Assembly: GCF_014230315.1 (NCBI RefSeq)
Contig: NZ_JACLAW010000001.1
Coordinates: 310,001-374,000, forward strand
From: Novosphingobium flavum
GTDB taxonomy: Bacteria; Pseudomonadota; Alphaproteobacteria; Sphingomonadales; Sphingomonadaceae
Direction of reading: 5' to 3'
Length of the DNA: 64,000 nt
The position numbers were made by a program, and so were the translations under genes. The notes below the pieces were generated by a model. The model saw nothing but the letters and a program-made list of their open reading frames with translations, was not told the DNA's origin and did not search any database. Within the stretch, counting starts at the first letter, position 1. Each line of letters begins with the position of its first letter. This document shows positions 36,501 through 45,400 of this stretch, in pieces.

Positions 36501-36628
36501 GCTGCCTGCGCAAGTGAGGCGGGCAGCACGGCGACGAGGCTTAGCGCCGTGCCACTCCTCAGGGCGCCGCGGCGGCTGCAGGACAGGATGCCGGCTTCAC
36601 GGTGGGCTGCGATCTTGTCGTTCGGCAT
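33575..36628 (-). CDS. GH9-like glycoside hydrolase, Tat-type signal
   Basis: 1017 residues from the ATG at 36628 (AGGGAGAG upstream; the frame runs further but into a divergent gene). The signal region CSRRGALRSGTALSLVAVLP looks twin-arginine. A beta-rich CBM-like domain (about 70-220) is followed by an Ig-like CelD_N segment (AYSHVGYQPAGPKVAI). The GH9 (alpha/alpha)6 domain has GGWHDAANL near 412, LGTNPFSRSLIYGVG near 790 and PYKEMWVYSN near 845. A C-terminal beta domain of about 150 residues follows. In GH9 endoglucanases the first motif is DAGD, and its second Asp is the catalytic base. Here it reads DAAN, so specificity or mechanism may differ. Control is probably by the divergent TetR regulator. 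Confidence 0.78.
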   Translation of the reverse strand: MPNDKIAAHREAGILSCSRRGALRSGTALSLVAVLPASLAQAATRGADSAASLWQGRWPVRPLLQADLSKLLDEKGRHKPVHDRHVLDDMEDDAGWIASPAVQLGYTSERSRVGTRSLRFSTLLRNEEHIRAARRPNGTFQGDGVLFEGQPFAAFARLRFKQPQDWSGYNRISLWAYLHPTDNPINTISIQFLSEGASAGPLDPVAVHYVGDLRAGEWNHIVWEIPEHQRDRVVEFTIFQTLSGVSVAGADPRVTFDFDDLAVERIDAEPPKGWSIAPGTIAYSHVGYQPAGPKVAIAPEGPDQFELLDAEGGRTIATFPAQRIENARGIYRVLDFTGFAGPGRYRIRHGAAISEAFPIGEDAWRFTIEATLNAFYGLRCGFPLPGVHDACHQDVFAEYKGDKRSIEGGWHDAANLTQSPYRTHLSIYALLELHDALVRKGDHALAERALEEARWGLDWSVRTRFAPGLRALYNHVSYWTDSLRDTFDDVVQDDARGSVGRDDFQNTLGVLVAARAVRTLRRLEPAFAASLLKAATEDFALITAAISAPPTEALPREINEPSWRDTVGYLTLTAVELYRTTGNARYAEEAVRFGRWLVQIQERRFVDGIGISGYFYEDAGRTRIVHEYHNSFEDCGLLAFAALCDALPSHPEWMEWHVGLAIYAEHYCVSGSKASAPFDVVPAAVWRQADLDAPQPLDRTGMMLAKHPNAVFPTPPTPELIRRQMQQQYADGTPLGPNHRLRVFPLWYDHVRKGATTVHMSKTIGLGVAAAALHRPDLSDLAARQVQWVLGTNPFSRSLIYGVGNAFWQNFTVALPNFVGGMSLGFNSYEGDAPAWGNNAVFPYKEMWVYSNCRMAMNLARIGIGASVSGSAPQGAEFRNERTGAITRVRPGKFGIQLASGRYAVRFGGVEQSLSVADGTTLTLALDPLRSASLAAVVRSSNGRRRTIELSVTGSGSHQLETKIWNAKVVDAPDTVQAGKKPAIDTVIIEIIDPLSPWYLHCSSGSGPGNSVTLSGR

Positions 36629-36677
36629 CGAATTGCTCTCCCTGCGCGACCTCATGGATCGGCGTGCTTGATAGCGT

Positions 36678-36697
36678 ATTTGTACGCGTGTACAAAT
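36678..36697. promoter_or_regulatory. TetR-type operator
   Basis: ATTTGTACGCGTGTACAAAT consists of perfect 8-bp arms ATTTGTAC / GTACAAAT around GCGT, in the 99-bp spacer between the GH9-like gene and the TetR gene. It would let one regulator control both directions. Confidence 0.7.
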
Positions 36698-36727
36698 TAT
36701 TCCTGCAAGGGCGGTGACGAGGGTGCA

Positions 36728-37405
36728 ATGGCAGGGTACGGGAGGGACATGAGCAGTTCGGACATGAGCACCCGCACGCGCATTCTGCGTGCCGCCGAGA
36801 CGTTGTTCGCCCAGGCGAGCTACGCGCGCGTTTCCATGCGGGCGATTGCGTCTGCATCCGGGGTGCACCTGGGAGCCTTGCCCTACCACTTCGGGACCAA
36901 GGAGGCGCTCTATCGCGCGATCTGGGAGGAATGGCAGGGCGAACTCGATGCACGCGCCTTGCTGAAAGAAGCCAGGCTGCAGCCGAAAGCTTCGCGCGAA
37001 GAGGAACTGACAAGCCTTGTCGAGGCCTTCTTTGCCGGCCCGCGGAACCTGCTGCGGGACCCGCGCGGGCGCTATTTCGTGTCGATCATGGTCCGCGAGG
37101 CGCAAGACCCGACCAGCGGCGAACGCACCCTGCTCGCTGACTTCATCTATCCGAACGGGAACCTGATCCGACAGGCCTTGGCAGATCTGTTTCACGACTT
37201 GCCGGCGGACGCGCTCGATGCCTCATTCGACATGATGATTGCGGCACTGCGCATCGTGATCGAGCGGGGCTCGAAATCAGGCACGCTCCCCGCCCCTGAA
37301 CAGACTGAACCCCTGTTCGACCTTCTGACGGACTTTGTGGTTCAGGGCTGGATGGCCGTATGCAGGCGTTGCGAGAGCGAAGATTGCCAGCAATCGGCTG
37401 GATGA
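36728..37405 (+). CDS. TetR-family regulator
   Basis: 225 residues from the ATG at 36728; in-frame ATGs at 36749 and 36764 are alternatives. The N-terminal helix-turn-helix (about 18-62; TRTRILRAAETLFAQASYARVSMRAIASASGVHLGALPYHFGTKEALY) is classical. The C-terminal helical ligand domain resembles CerR/RutR-like regulators. It is divergent from the GH9-like gene with a palindromic operator between, so it probably represses that gene and itself. Confidence 0.9.
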   Translation: MAGYGRDMSSSDMSTRTRILRAAETLFAQASYARVSMRAIASASGVHLGALPYHFGTKEALYRAIWEEWQGELDARALLKEARLQPKASREEELTSLVEAFFAGPRNLLRDPRGRYFVSIMVREAQDPTSGERTLLADFIYPNGNLIRQALADLFHDLPADALDASFDMMIAALRIVIERGSKSGTLPAPEQTEPLFDLLTDFVVQGWMAVCRRCESEDCQQSAG

Positions 37406-37561
37406 ACGGGCGGCGGCTAATAGGGCAGAGATGCGGTGGGCCGGAAGGCGGCTCTGTTGAGGTCACCCGACTTTACCGTAGGATGGTGAGCCCCTTCAAC
37501 AGCGGCGACGCCTCAGCTTTAACCAATCCAACCTGTCAGGAAAATTTGCTCTGACATGATG

Positions 37562-38089
37562 CTACGTGCGTTTCGCAAGCCGTTCATTTTCGAGGGCTAC
37601 TGAGGCTGCCCGCGCCAAGGCTTCGAGAAGGGCGATTTCATGATCGCTCGGCTCCCCCGCTTCGGACCAATACGCGCCAATTGCCGCGATCGGCTTGGTT
37701 TGCCCGATGGGCACCATCAACATCGAACGCACAAAGGTCGTCCGATAGGCGTCGACGGGAACACGCGGATCGTCGAAGACATCGCCGATTACGGCCGTCT
37801 CCCGATGCTTCATGGCCCATCCGGACACACAAGATGACGCCGGGAAAAATTGTCCTTCCCACAAGGGCTCCATCGAATCTTCCGCGACATAATGACATCG
37901 ATCCCCGTCAGGCAGGACGATCGCTATGCCGTCAGCGCCCACCACCCGTCGTGCGAATGCACGCAACACGGTGACAACCGCATCGAGAGACCGAGCACCA
38001 GCCAACGCCTCTATAGCTTCGGCGGCGGCGCTCCATCTTGCTGCAAGCGCTTTATCTTTGGCTCTGCCCCCTTCGAATGTGTCATCCAT
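37562..38089 (-). CDS. GAF-domain protein
   Basis: 175 residues, essentially a single GAF domain (about 35-170): GADGIAIVLPDGDRCHYVAEDSMEPLWEGQFFPASSCVSGWAM...RSMLMVPIGQTKPIAAIGAYW. GAF domains bind small ligands or chromophores; Cys86 in ASSCVSGWA is at the place where some GAF sensors have functional cysteines. No output domain is fused and no kinase or cyclase gene is adjacent, so the partner is unknown. It follows the amine oxidase on the same strand by 142 bp. Confidence 0.82.
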   Translation of the reverse strand: MDDTFEGGRAKDKALAARWSAAAEAIEALAGARSLDAVVTVLRAFARRVVGADGIAIVLPDGDRCHYVAEDSMEPLWEGQFFPASSCVSGWAMKHRETAVIGDVFDDPRVPVDAYRTTFVRSMLMVPIGQTKPIAAIGAYWSEAGEPSDHEIALLEALARAASVALENERLAKRT

Positions 38090-38231
38090 CGACCAGCTTT
38101 CCGTCTATGTCATTCACATCTATCATCAAAAGTGACGCAAAAGAAGATTTCAGCTCTGCCATCTGTGTCGAGAATGGCCGGTTTGTTGAGGGAGGCTGCC
38201 GGGCCGGCTTCCCAGCCTGCAGCTTTGGTTA

Positions 38232-39767
38232 CTACCGGTCCGCAAGGATCGTTTCGGCTGCGAGGCGCCCGGTTTGCGCTGCGCCGTTCATGTACCCCGG
38301 CCAGGCGTCGGACGTGTGCTCGCCAGCAAATATGATCGGTCCAGATCGTGCCGTCCGCGTGACCTTCCGCCCAGCTTCGAGCCATGTAAGACTGCCGAAC
38401 CGCGTGAACTGACCCTTGGAAAAATTGATGTAGGCGCCCTGGGTAAATGGCTCGCGGCTCCACGAGGACAAGTGAGCCTGGTCGGAAGCGACACCAGTCA
38501 GATCTCCGAGAGCGCTACCTACAGTCGTTTCGAGCTTCGTGCGGACACCAGCTTCGGAATAGAGCTTGGTCTGATCCCCCCCGAAGAACCACGTGAGGAT
38601 GCCCGCGTGGCTGTCTTGCCCTGCCGAACAGTCCCATACTTCGGCAAAGAGCGCCTCGCGGGTTGCATCCCATGTGCTTCCCGCCTCGCCCATGGGCTGC
38701 TTCCATACCCTGCGGTCGTAGCGGGCGTTGAGCTTCTCGTTTCTGCCCAGCCGCAGTTCGCGTGCAGCAGCCTGCCAGGGCGCCGAGAACAGGCCGCCAT
38801 GGTCAATCTGTCCGAGCAGGGCAGGGGGAAGGGTAAGGACCACGCGGTCGGCGGCAACGGTGGTGCCGTCGGCAAAGCGCAGTTCCGTCTGCGATCCTGT
38901 TGGGGTCAGGGCGACCAACTGGCGACCCGTGTCGATCCGCGAGGCGTGCGCTTGCGCCATGGCATCGACGAGCCGCCCCGAACCTCCTTCCAGGACGAAC
39001 CGCTCGTCGCTGTTGCCCAAGGTTTCAAACGCCCGGCCGTTCACCGTCGGCAGGTTGAAGATCAGTTCGACCGCACTGGCTTCACGAGGCTCTACCCCGA
39101 ATTCCGTTCGGATGCCCTGCTCCAGGAGGACGCGGACAGCATCCGATGCGAGCAAGGCCCGGTGCCGGGCGAGGTATTCTGCCACCGACATACGGTCGAG
39201 CCGTGCCACGGCGGCCCGCCCCCCTCGGTCGAGCAATTCGCTGTCTCTGGCAATCTGTGACGCGATCGGGGCGAGCTCGCGAGCGAGCTGTGCCGTTGAT
39301 ACGCGTTGACCGCCCCTGATCACCAGTTCGCGGCCACCTCGGGCCTTCCTGTCGATGAGCCTGATGCCGAATTGATGCGACAGGCGGATGATGTCCGCGT
39401 GGTCAGAATTGACAAGCTGCCCGCCCATCTCCTCCCAGGTTCCCGGCGCCCGCTCGTCCCGAAGTGTGAGAACCCGTCCGCCAAGCCGTGAACGCGCTTC
39501 ATAGAGGCGGGCATCGATGCCGCGCTCCGACAAAACTTTGAGTGCGTTGAGGCCTGCGAGACCCCCGCCGACGATGGCGACGCTGCGTACCGGTGGGCTG
39601 GCCAAGGCGGGAGCCGCCATAGTTGCTGCCCCCGTACCCAACATCCCCAGGACATGGCGGCGGGCCAGCCCGGTCGAGGAAAGATGCTCAGGATCCGGCA
39701 GACCTGCTGCACGCCGCTCAACGCGGCGGGCAAGCTGCAATGCATCCCTGAGAATGGTTCCCCGCAT
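38232..39767 (-). CDS. Flavin-containing amine oxidase, Tat-exported
   Basis: 511 residues. The N-terminus has a twin-arginine-like signal (GLARRHVLGMLGTGAATMAAPALA, about 33-56). It is followed by the FAD-binding motif VAIVGGGLAGLNALKVL and the family motif YEARSRLGGRV (about 89-99). The C-terminus has the second FAD contact, GPIIFAGEHTSDAWPGYMNGA. Such enzymes oxidise primary or secondary amines or amino acids to imines with release of H2O2 in the periplasm. GGGAG lies seven bases before the ATG. Substrate unknown. Confidence 0.88.
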   Translation of the reverse strand: MRGTILRDALQLARRVERRAAGLPDPEHLSSTGLARRHVLGMLGTGAATMAAPALASPPVRSVAIVGGGLAGLNALKVLSERGIDARLYEARSRLGGRVLTLRDERAPGTWEEMGGQLVNSDHADIIRLSHQFGIRLIDRKARGGRELVIRGGQRVSTAQLARELAPIASQIARDSELLDRGGRAAVARLDRMSVAEYLARHRALLASDAVRVLLEQGIRTEFGVEPREASAVELIFNLPTVNGRAFETLGNSDERFVLEGGSGRLVDAMAQAHASRIDTGRQLVALTPTGSQTELRFADGTTVAADRVVLTLPPALLGQIDHGGLFSAPWQAAARELRLGRNEKLNARYDRRVWKQPMGEAGSTWDATREALFAEVWDCSAGQDSHAGILTWFFGGDQTKLYSEAGVRTKLETTVGSALGDLTGVASDQAHLSSWSREPFTQGAYINFSKGQFTRFGSLTWLEAGRKVTRTARSGPIIFAGEHTSDAWPGYMNGAAQTGRLAAETILADR

Positions 39768-40278
39768 TATATCGCTCCCGGTCCCTCGTTCGCCCCGCCA
39801 ACATCATGGAACCGGATTGCGCAAGACCGCTCCACCTGGGGTGACGAGCTTCCCACAGGACTCGCGCCATATGGCGGCGGCGGGTGATGTCAAAGCAACT
39901 GCACCGCATGGTGGTGTCGCGGTGTATGCGGTAGGGCGAGGCGCATGCCTCGACGCCTCGGTTAACAACCTTTTTGCTCAGGAACGCCACCTCGTCAGCA
40001 GAGAAGTCTACAAGCAGAGACGCTCGGCGGCTCTCGCCGAATGGCAATCGCTCATGAGCTGAGCGGCTGCGCGGAGAAAGGGTGATCTGACCAACGGAGA
40101 GCGGTTCGCATCGGACTGACACCTCCGCCGAAAGTACGCCTTATTCCGCCGATGAATCGGATCTGGGGGAGGCGGAGTGGAGAATCACTCCGCTACTCCC
40201 GGCACAATCTGGCCAGCGGCGAGCGGATTGCATCAGGCAGACAAACAGGAGTCAAAGGCAGGCGGCAAGGGTCCTGCA
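39768..40278. other. Intergenic region upstream of the amine oxidase and downstream of ribH
   Basis: No convincing gene. Open frames of about 100-180 codons on both strands here lack recognisable features and mostly overlap the amine oxidase. An inverted repeat GCGGAGTG / CACTCCGC lies at 40172-40193. Confidence 0.45.
40172..40193 (-). terminator. Possible terminator after ribH
   Basis: Perfect 8-bp stem GCGGAGTG / CACTCCGC with a six-base loop, 86 bp past the ribH stop. No T-tract follows on the minus strand, so this is weak. Confidence 0.3.
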
Positions 40279-40701
40279 TCAGACTCCGAACTTGTCCCGC
40301 AGCGCAAGCAGGGCGAGCGCAGCCTTGGCCGCTTCGCCGCCCTTGTCCTTTTGCGCCGGATCGGCGCGGACGATCGCCTGAGCCTCGTTTTCCACGGTCA
40401 GGATCCCGTTGCCGATGGCCATTCCGTCCATCGTCAGGGCCATGATCCCGCGAGCGCTTTCGCCGGCTACGATCTCGAAGTGATAGGTCTCGCCGCGAAT
40501 GACCACGCCGATGGCGACGTACCCTTCATAAGCGCCGCCCTGATCTGCGAGCGAAATCGCTCCCGGAATCTCCAGCGCGCCCGGCACGGTGATCACGTCC
40601 ACCCTGTGGCCCGCAGCCTTGAGTGCGGCGCGAGCGCCTTCGACCAGCATGTCATTCAGGTGATCGTAGAAGCGAGCCTCGACGATAAGAAAATTTGCCA
40701 C
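40279..40701 (-). CDS. ribH: 6,7-dimethyl-8-ribityllumazine synthase
   Basis: 140 residues. It condenses 5-amino-6-ribitylaminouracil with dihydroxybutanone phosphate, the penultimate step of riboflavin synthesis. Diagnostic segments are [14 protein letters not shown] (substrate-binding aromatic), [32 protein letters not shown] (catalytic His of the RGxTxHF motif) and [12 protein letters not shown]. It begins 24 bp downstream of the RibBX gene on the same strand, whose product makes one of its substrates. Slightly shorter than the usual 155 residues, at the N-terminus. Confidence 0.95.
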   Translation of the reverse strand: MANFLIVEARFYDHLNDMLVEGARAALKAAGHRVDVITVPGALEIPGAISLADQGGAYEGYVAIGVVIRGETYHFEIVAGESARGIMALTMDGMAIGNGILTVENEAQAIVRADPAQKDKGGEAAKAALALLALRDKFGV

Positions 40702-40725
40702 GTAAGTGCCCTTCCGAGAATTCGT

Positions 40726-42012
40726 TCAGTCGATCCGGCGTTCGCCGACGATGCTGAGCCCATAGCCTTCAAGCGCTACAAGCGAGTGATGCGTGTTGGT
40801 CAACAGAACCATGTCGTGAATGCCAAGTTCGGCCAGGACCTGCGCCCCCACCCCATAATCACGCAATTCCTCGACAGGGGTTTCCTCACCGGCGAGTGCA
40901 CGCGCCTTCATCTCGATCGACCGCGAGACATAACCCCGCATCGGCCGGTTGATCGCCACGATGATGCCCGAACCTTCCTCCGCGATGATCTCCATCGAGC
41001 GGGCAAGCAGGTTCTCGCGGTCGCCCACTTCACCGAACGTGTCGTGGAACACCGAGAGGGTGTGCATCCGTACCAGCGTCGGCTTGTCGGGCTCAACCCG
41101 CCCCTTCATCAAGGCCACGGTCTCGTCACCGGTCGCCTTGTTGAAGAAGGTGATCGCACGCCACTGGCCGCCGAAGTGGCTGGTGAAGTCGATCTCCGCC
41201 CGCCGCTCGACCATGCGGTCGTGATTCCGCCGATAAGCGATCAGATCGCGAATGGTGCCGATCTTGAGGTCGTGCATCCGCGCGAAAGTGACCAGATCGT
41301 CCAATCGCGCCATCTCGCCATCGTCCCGCATGACCTCGCAGATCACCGCGGACGGATTTAGGCCGGCGAGGCGGGAGATATCGACACCCGCCTCGGTATG
41401 GCCGGTGCGAACCAGCACGCCGCCATCGCGCGCCTGAAGAGGGAAGACATGCCCGGGCGACGTAATGTCGGCCTTGCCCTTGGTTCCGTCGATGGCGACG
41501 GACACGGTGCGGGCGCGATCGGCTGCGGAAATGCCAGTAGTGATCCCTTCGCGCGCCTCAATCGAGACTGTGAAGGCCGTTCCGAGTGGAGTTCCGTTTT
41601 CCTGCACCATCGGGGGCAGTTCGAGCTGCTCGCAGCGCTCACGCGTCAGGCACAGGCAGATCAACCCGCGACCGTGGGTTGCCATGAAGTTGACTGCGGC
41701 CGGCGTCGCCATCTGCGCGGGAATGATGAGGTCGCCCTCGTTCTCGCGATCCTCGTCATCGACCAGAATGAACATGCGGCCGTTGCGCGCCTCATCGATG
41801 ATTTCCTCGATGGTGGCGAGGACCGGACGGTCATCGTTCGACATGAGGAACCGCTCAAGCTTGCTGAGGGTCTCGGCTGTCGGGTTCCAGTTGGAGTTGC
41901 CGCAATCCCTCAGCGTGTTGGCGTGCAATCCGGCAGCCCGCGCCAAGCCTGCCCGGGACATTTGCCGGCTGACAACGAGATGGGTGATTCGGTCGATGAG
42001 ATCTTTTGCCAT
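40726..42012 (-). CDS. ribB: 3,4-dihydroxy-2-butanone-4-phosphate synthase with HTH domain and degenerate GTP cyclohydrolase II domain (RibBX-type)
   Basis: 428 residues from the ATG at 42012. Residues about 1-60 form an XRE-like helix-turn-helix (MSRAGLARAAGLHANTLRD). The RibB domain (about 70-270) has VDDEDRENEGDLI, with its acidic metal ligands, and GHTEAGVDISRLAGL. The C-terminal third follows RibA (DYGVGAQVLAELGIHDMVLLTNTHH) but has no cysteines, so the zinc site C-x10-C-x-C of active GTP cyclohydrolase II is absent. It should therefore make dihydroxybutanone phosphate only. The HTH fusion suggests DNA-binding or autoregulation. No FMN riboswitch was recognised upstream; an inverted repeat sits right before the start. 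Confidence 0.9.
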   Translation of the reverse strand: MAKDLIDRITHLVVSRQMSRAGLARAAGLHANTLRDCGNSNWNPTAETLSKLERFLMSNDDRPVLATIEEIIDEARNGRMFILVDDEDRENEGDLIIPAQMATPAAVNFMATHGRGLICLCLTRERCEQLELPPMVQENGTPLGTAFTVSIEAREGITTGISAADRARTVSVAIDGTKGKADITSPGHVFPLQARDGGVLVRTGHTEAGVDISRLAGLNPSAVICEVMRDDGEMARLDDLVTFARMHDLKIGTIRDLIAYRRNHDRMVERRAEIDFTSHFGGQWRAITFFNKATGDETVALMKGRVEPDKPTLVRMHTLSVFHDTFGEVGDRENLLARSMEIIAEEGSGIIVAINRPMRGYVSRSIEMKARALAGEETPVEELRDYGVGAQVLAELGIHDMVLLTNTHHSLVALEGYGLSIVGERRID

Positions 42013-42019
42013 ATGGGCA

Positions 42020-42057
42020 TTTTTCACAGTGCGATGTGAATTGCAAGGAGTGAAAAA
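42020..42057. promoter_or_regulatory. Inverted repeats upstream of RibBX
   Basis: TTTTTCAC (42020-42027) and GTGAAAAA (42050-42057) form 8-bp arms, and TTCAC-N8-GTGAA/TTCAC-N22-GTGAA are nested within. They lie just before the start codon of a protein with its own helix-turn-helix, so an autoregulatory operator is possible. Confidence 0.35.
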
Positions 42058-42347
42058 ACAGCAATGCGTCCTGCCGCACATCGAGCGGTTGTTCGTCGGT
42101 GCCCAGCGTTTTCAGGTTCGCCTTCGCTCAGCAGGGAAGTGTCCGTGGAATGGGAATTCGTCTCCCCTGGGTACAGCTACCTCCGAAGCATGGAAATGCG
42201 AGGCCACGCGCGACTGCCCACGCGAGGTACTGTGACCGCTTCTCGGCGGCGTCGGGCAAGTGGAGGGCGTTTGCATGTTGAGCACCGCGCGGAGGATTTT
42301 GCCTGGTGCTCCGTCTTGGTAACAGGTGCGCGGACCGGATCGCACTC
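42058..42347. other. Spacer between ribBX and the TBDR terminator
   Basis: Nothing recognisable: no gene, no FMN riboswitch core and no clear promoter beyond the repeats at 42020-42057. Confidence 0.45.
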
Positions 42348-42380
42348 AAAAAAATGGGGGCGGCGCAGCGCGCCGCCCCC
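42348..42380 (-). terminator. Rho-independent terminator of the TBDR/kinase operon
   Basis: On the minus strand GGGGGCGGCGC-GCT-GCGCCGCCCCC, a perfect 11-bp stem, is followed by A and seven T residues. Confidence 0.9.
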
Positions 42381-42404
42381 AGCGAGGAGGGGCCTTGCAG
42401 ACCG

Positions 42405-45400
42405 TCAGAACTTCATGCGTGCTGCCAGATAGTACCGGCGGCCGATGATGTCCCAGATGGCATTTGGGCTACCGTTGGGAGTGCCGTTCCAAAGCGGCGG
42501 GGCATCCACGTTGAACAGGTTGTTCACGCCGAAGTTCAGTTCCAAATGCTCCGTCGGATTGAAGCGGATCTGCGCGTTGGTGTAGATTTTCGCGCCGATG
42601 GTGAAGTACTTGCGATCCGGTAGCGAGCCGTCCGCCAGCTTGAAGTTCACCTGATAATTTTCGTAGTCGAACATCTGCGACCCGACGTAGCGGTTCACAA
42701 CGGTCAGGCCGTACCGGGGCGTGTCCCAGTTGAACCCTAAAGTCGCCGTGTCGCGCGGGGTGCCGATTTCACCCATCAGGTTGTCATAGGCATCGCCGTC
42801 AAGCGGGCGTTGACCCTGCTTGATCAGGTGAGTCCAGCTGCCGTTCCAGACCATCGTCCCGCCAAGCAAATGGTGCTGGTAGCTGAGCGTGAAGTCCAGG
42901 CCCCGAGTGAAGATGCCGCCACTGTTGATCAGGCCGCGAACGACCTGTTCGACCGAGCCGACGCTGAACGCGCCCGAAGGCTGCTGGCGGCGGGTGACGA
43001 ACTGGCAGAATTCCTGCTGGCCGCCGGCATAGCACTTGTTGAGCACCGTGGCCGCGGCAAGGCGGTTGATGGCCCCTTCAAGCTTGATGTCGTAGTAATC
43101 GGCCGTGAAGGTCAGTCCGCGCAGGGCGTCGATCGAGCGAGGAGCAATGACCACGCCGAAGGTCAGGGTCTTGCCGGTTTCCTGCTTGATGTTGGGGTTG
43201 GCAGCGGTGATGCTGCCGACGCCGGCCGTATCGGATGAGGTCAGCGTCATCGAGCCGTTGGAGCTGATGTTTGCCAGAACCCCCGCGTCCTTGCGGCAAT
43301 TGATCGCCACGGTGCTGGTCTGGGCAAGGGTAACGCCCTGGCACGGGTCGGTAATGGCAATGATGCCGGCTGCCGACGCCGCGTAGAGTTCCCCGATGTT
43401 GGGCGCCCGGACCGCATGGGCATAGACCGCGCGGAAGCGGATATCGTCGACCGGCGTCCATTCTCCGCCGACGTTCCACGCCCAGAAGCTGCCGACGGTC
43501 GAGTAGTCGGACAGGCGGGCTGCGCCGCGCAGCGTCAGGTTGCGGATGAACGGAGCATTGTGAATGACCGGTACCGAAACTTCTCCGTAAGCTTCCTTGA
43601 CGTTGAAGCTGCCGCTGGTGTCAAGCAACTGGACGTAGCCGTTGCGCGCGGCGTTGGTCAGCGGATCGAAGTCATCCATGCTCGATTCAGAGCGCCATTC
43701 AGCCCCGACCGAAGCCTGAACCGGACCGGCGGGAAGGTTGAACACCGTGCCGCCGACGTTGGCCGATGCGCTTTGCAGCACCTGCTTCGAGTAGCGGCTC
43801 ATCTCCGCGTAGAGCCAGGAGGCGGCTTCGCTCGACACCTTGGTGCTGCCGTCAGCGTTCAGGCCGAAAACGTTGATCGGCACACATCCTTGCGAACGGG
43901 CGTTGGCGTCAACGCAGACCGCTTCGGTGGTGTTGCCGTCGCGGTCATAGTCGAACACGTCGGGGATGGCCTGGACCGCCTGGGCAAGGCGATAGAGGTC
44001 AGCCAGGTTGGTCATGCCCTGGCGCTGCTTGGTAAAACCGTACTGGTAATAGAAGTCGGCCGTCCAGTCGCCGCCGAGCTTCAGCGTGCCGCCTGCGGCA
44101 GCGCGGAAGTTGTCACGCTCGGTCGGTGTGCTGCGGGTGCCGTCCCCGAACATGCTCGTCCGGATCAGGAAGCTCATGTCCTTGGAGCCGATGGTGTCAT
44201 TGTTCGCCCGGTTGTCTGCGGCTGCCACCACGGAGGCCGGGACGAACGGGTTGGTCAGGATGCGGATGTCCGACGGATTGTTCGGATTGGCGACCTGGAA
44301 CTGGATGGGGAAGAACCCATTCGTTCCGGTGAAGGCGCCAAGCGCACTGTCGGTCCGCATCGGCGAGGCTTCGCGCCGACCGACCGTCTTGTAGTTCGAG
44401 AAGGTGGTCTCCGCGAAGAGGTTGAGGTTCTCGGTCACGTCATAGTTGGCGCGCATGGCAACCGTGAACTGATCCGAAGGCGATGCCTGCTGGCCCAAGG
44501 CAGCGGCATTGTATCCGTACTTCGCCACCTTCGCGAGAGTGGTGGGGTCGTTGATGTTGCTGGCGGTGAGCGATGGGAATGTGTCGATCGTCCCGTCAGC
44601 AAGGATCAGCCGGCTGCCGGTGCCGCCGAAGTTGAACACGCCGCCCGGTCCCACGTTCGACGGGCCGTAGTAGCGGTTGAACAGGTTCTGCGCTGCCGTG
44701 AGGTTGGCGTCGTTGTTGCCGCCCGTGCGCAGCAGGTTGCCAAGGCTGCTCCAGCCCGATGCGGTCCGCTCGCGCTTGTAGTTGGGCACGTTACCTTCGT
44801 GGTTGTACCCGGCATAGAGCATCACGTTGCCGCGATTGTCGGCAAAGTTGCTGCCGAAGGTGACGTTGCCCGAATAGCGCTTGTCGTCGCCAAGCTCGGA
44901 AATGCCCGCCTGGGCATTGGCTTCAAGTCCCTGGAAGTTCTTCTTGTAAACGAAGTTCACCACGCCCGCGATCGCGTCCGAGCCGTAGACGGCAGAGGCA
45001 CCGCCGGTCAGCACATCGACCCGTTCGACGAACTGCGTGGGGATCATCGCGAGGTCGACCTGCGCGGTGCCGGGCACGCCGGCAACCGTGCGGCGGCCGT
45101 CGATGAGCACCAGAGTACGGTCGGTGCCCAGGTTGCGGAGGTTGACGGTGGCAAGGCCCGGGTTCGTGTCCGCGGCGTTGCTGACGCGGGTCTGGCTGGG
45201 AATACCGACTGCCGGAACCAGCGCCAGGACGTCCTGCACGTTGGTTGCGCCGGTGTTCTCTATCGTCTCGGCCGTCACCGCCTGCAGCGGCGAGGGCGAG
45301 GTGAGGGACGGGCTCTTGATCCGGGTGCCGGTGACGACGATGGCCGCCTCGGTCGACGCGGAGGCGCCCTCCGGCGGCGCGGCAGCCGTCGTTCCCGGCG

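Noticed and set aside
36629-37195. Upstream extension of the GH9-like gene to over 1,200 residues
   Set aside because: It covers the TetR gene and its operator on the other strand; a Tat-like signal begins right after the ATG at 36628.
39718-40122. Open frame on the minus strand upstream of the amine oxidase
   Set aside because: Overlaps the amine oxidase start, has no ribosome site or recognisable motif.
42013-42347. FMN riboswitch upstream of the riboflavin genes
   Set aside because: The conserved core stretches of the element were looked for on the minus strand and not found.
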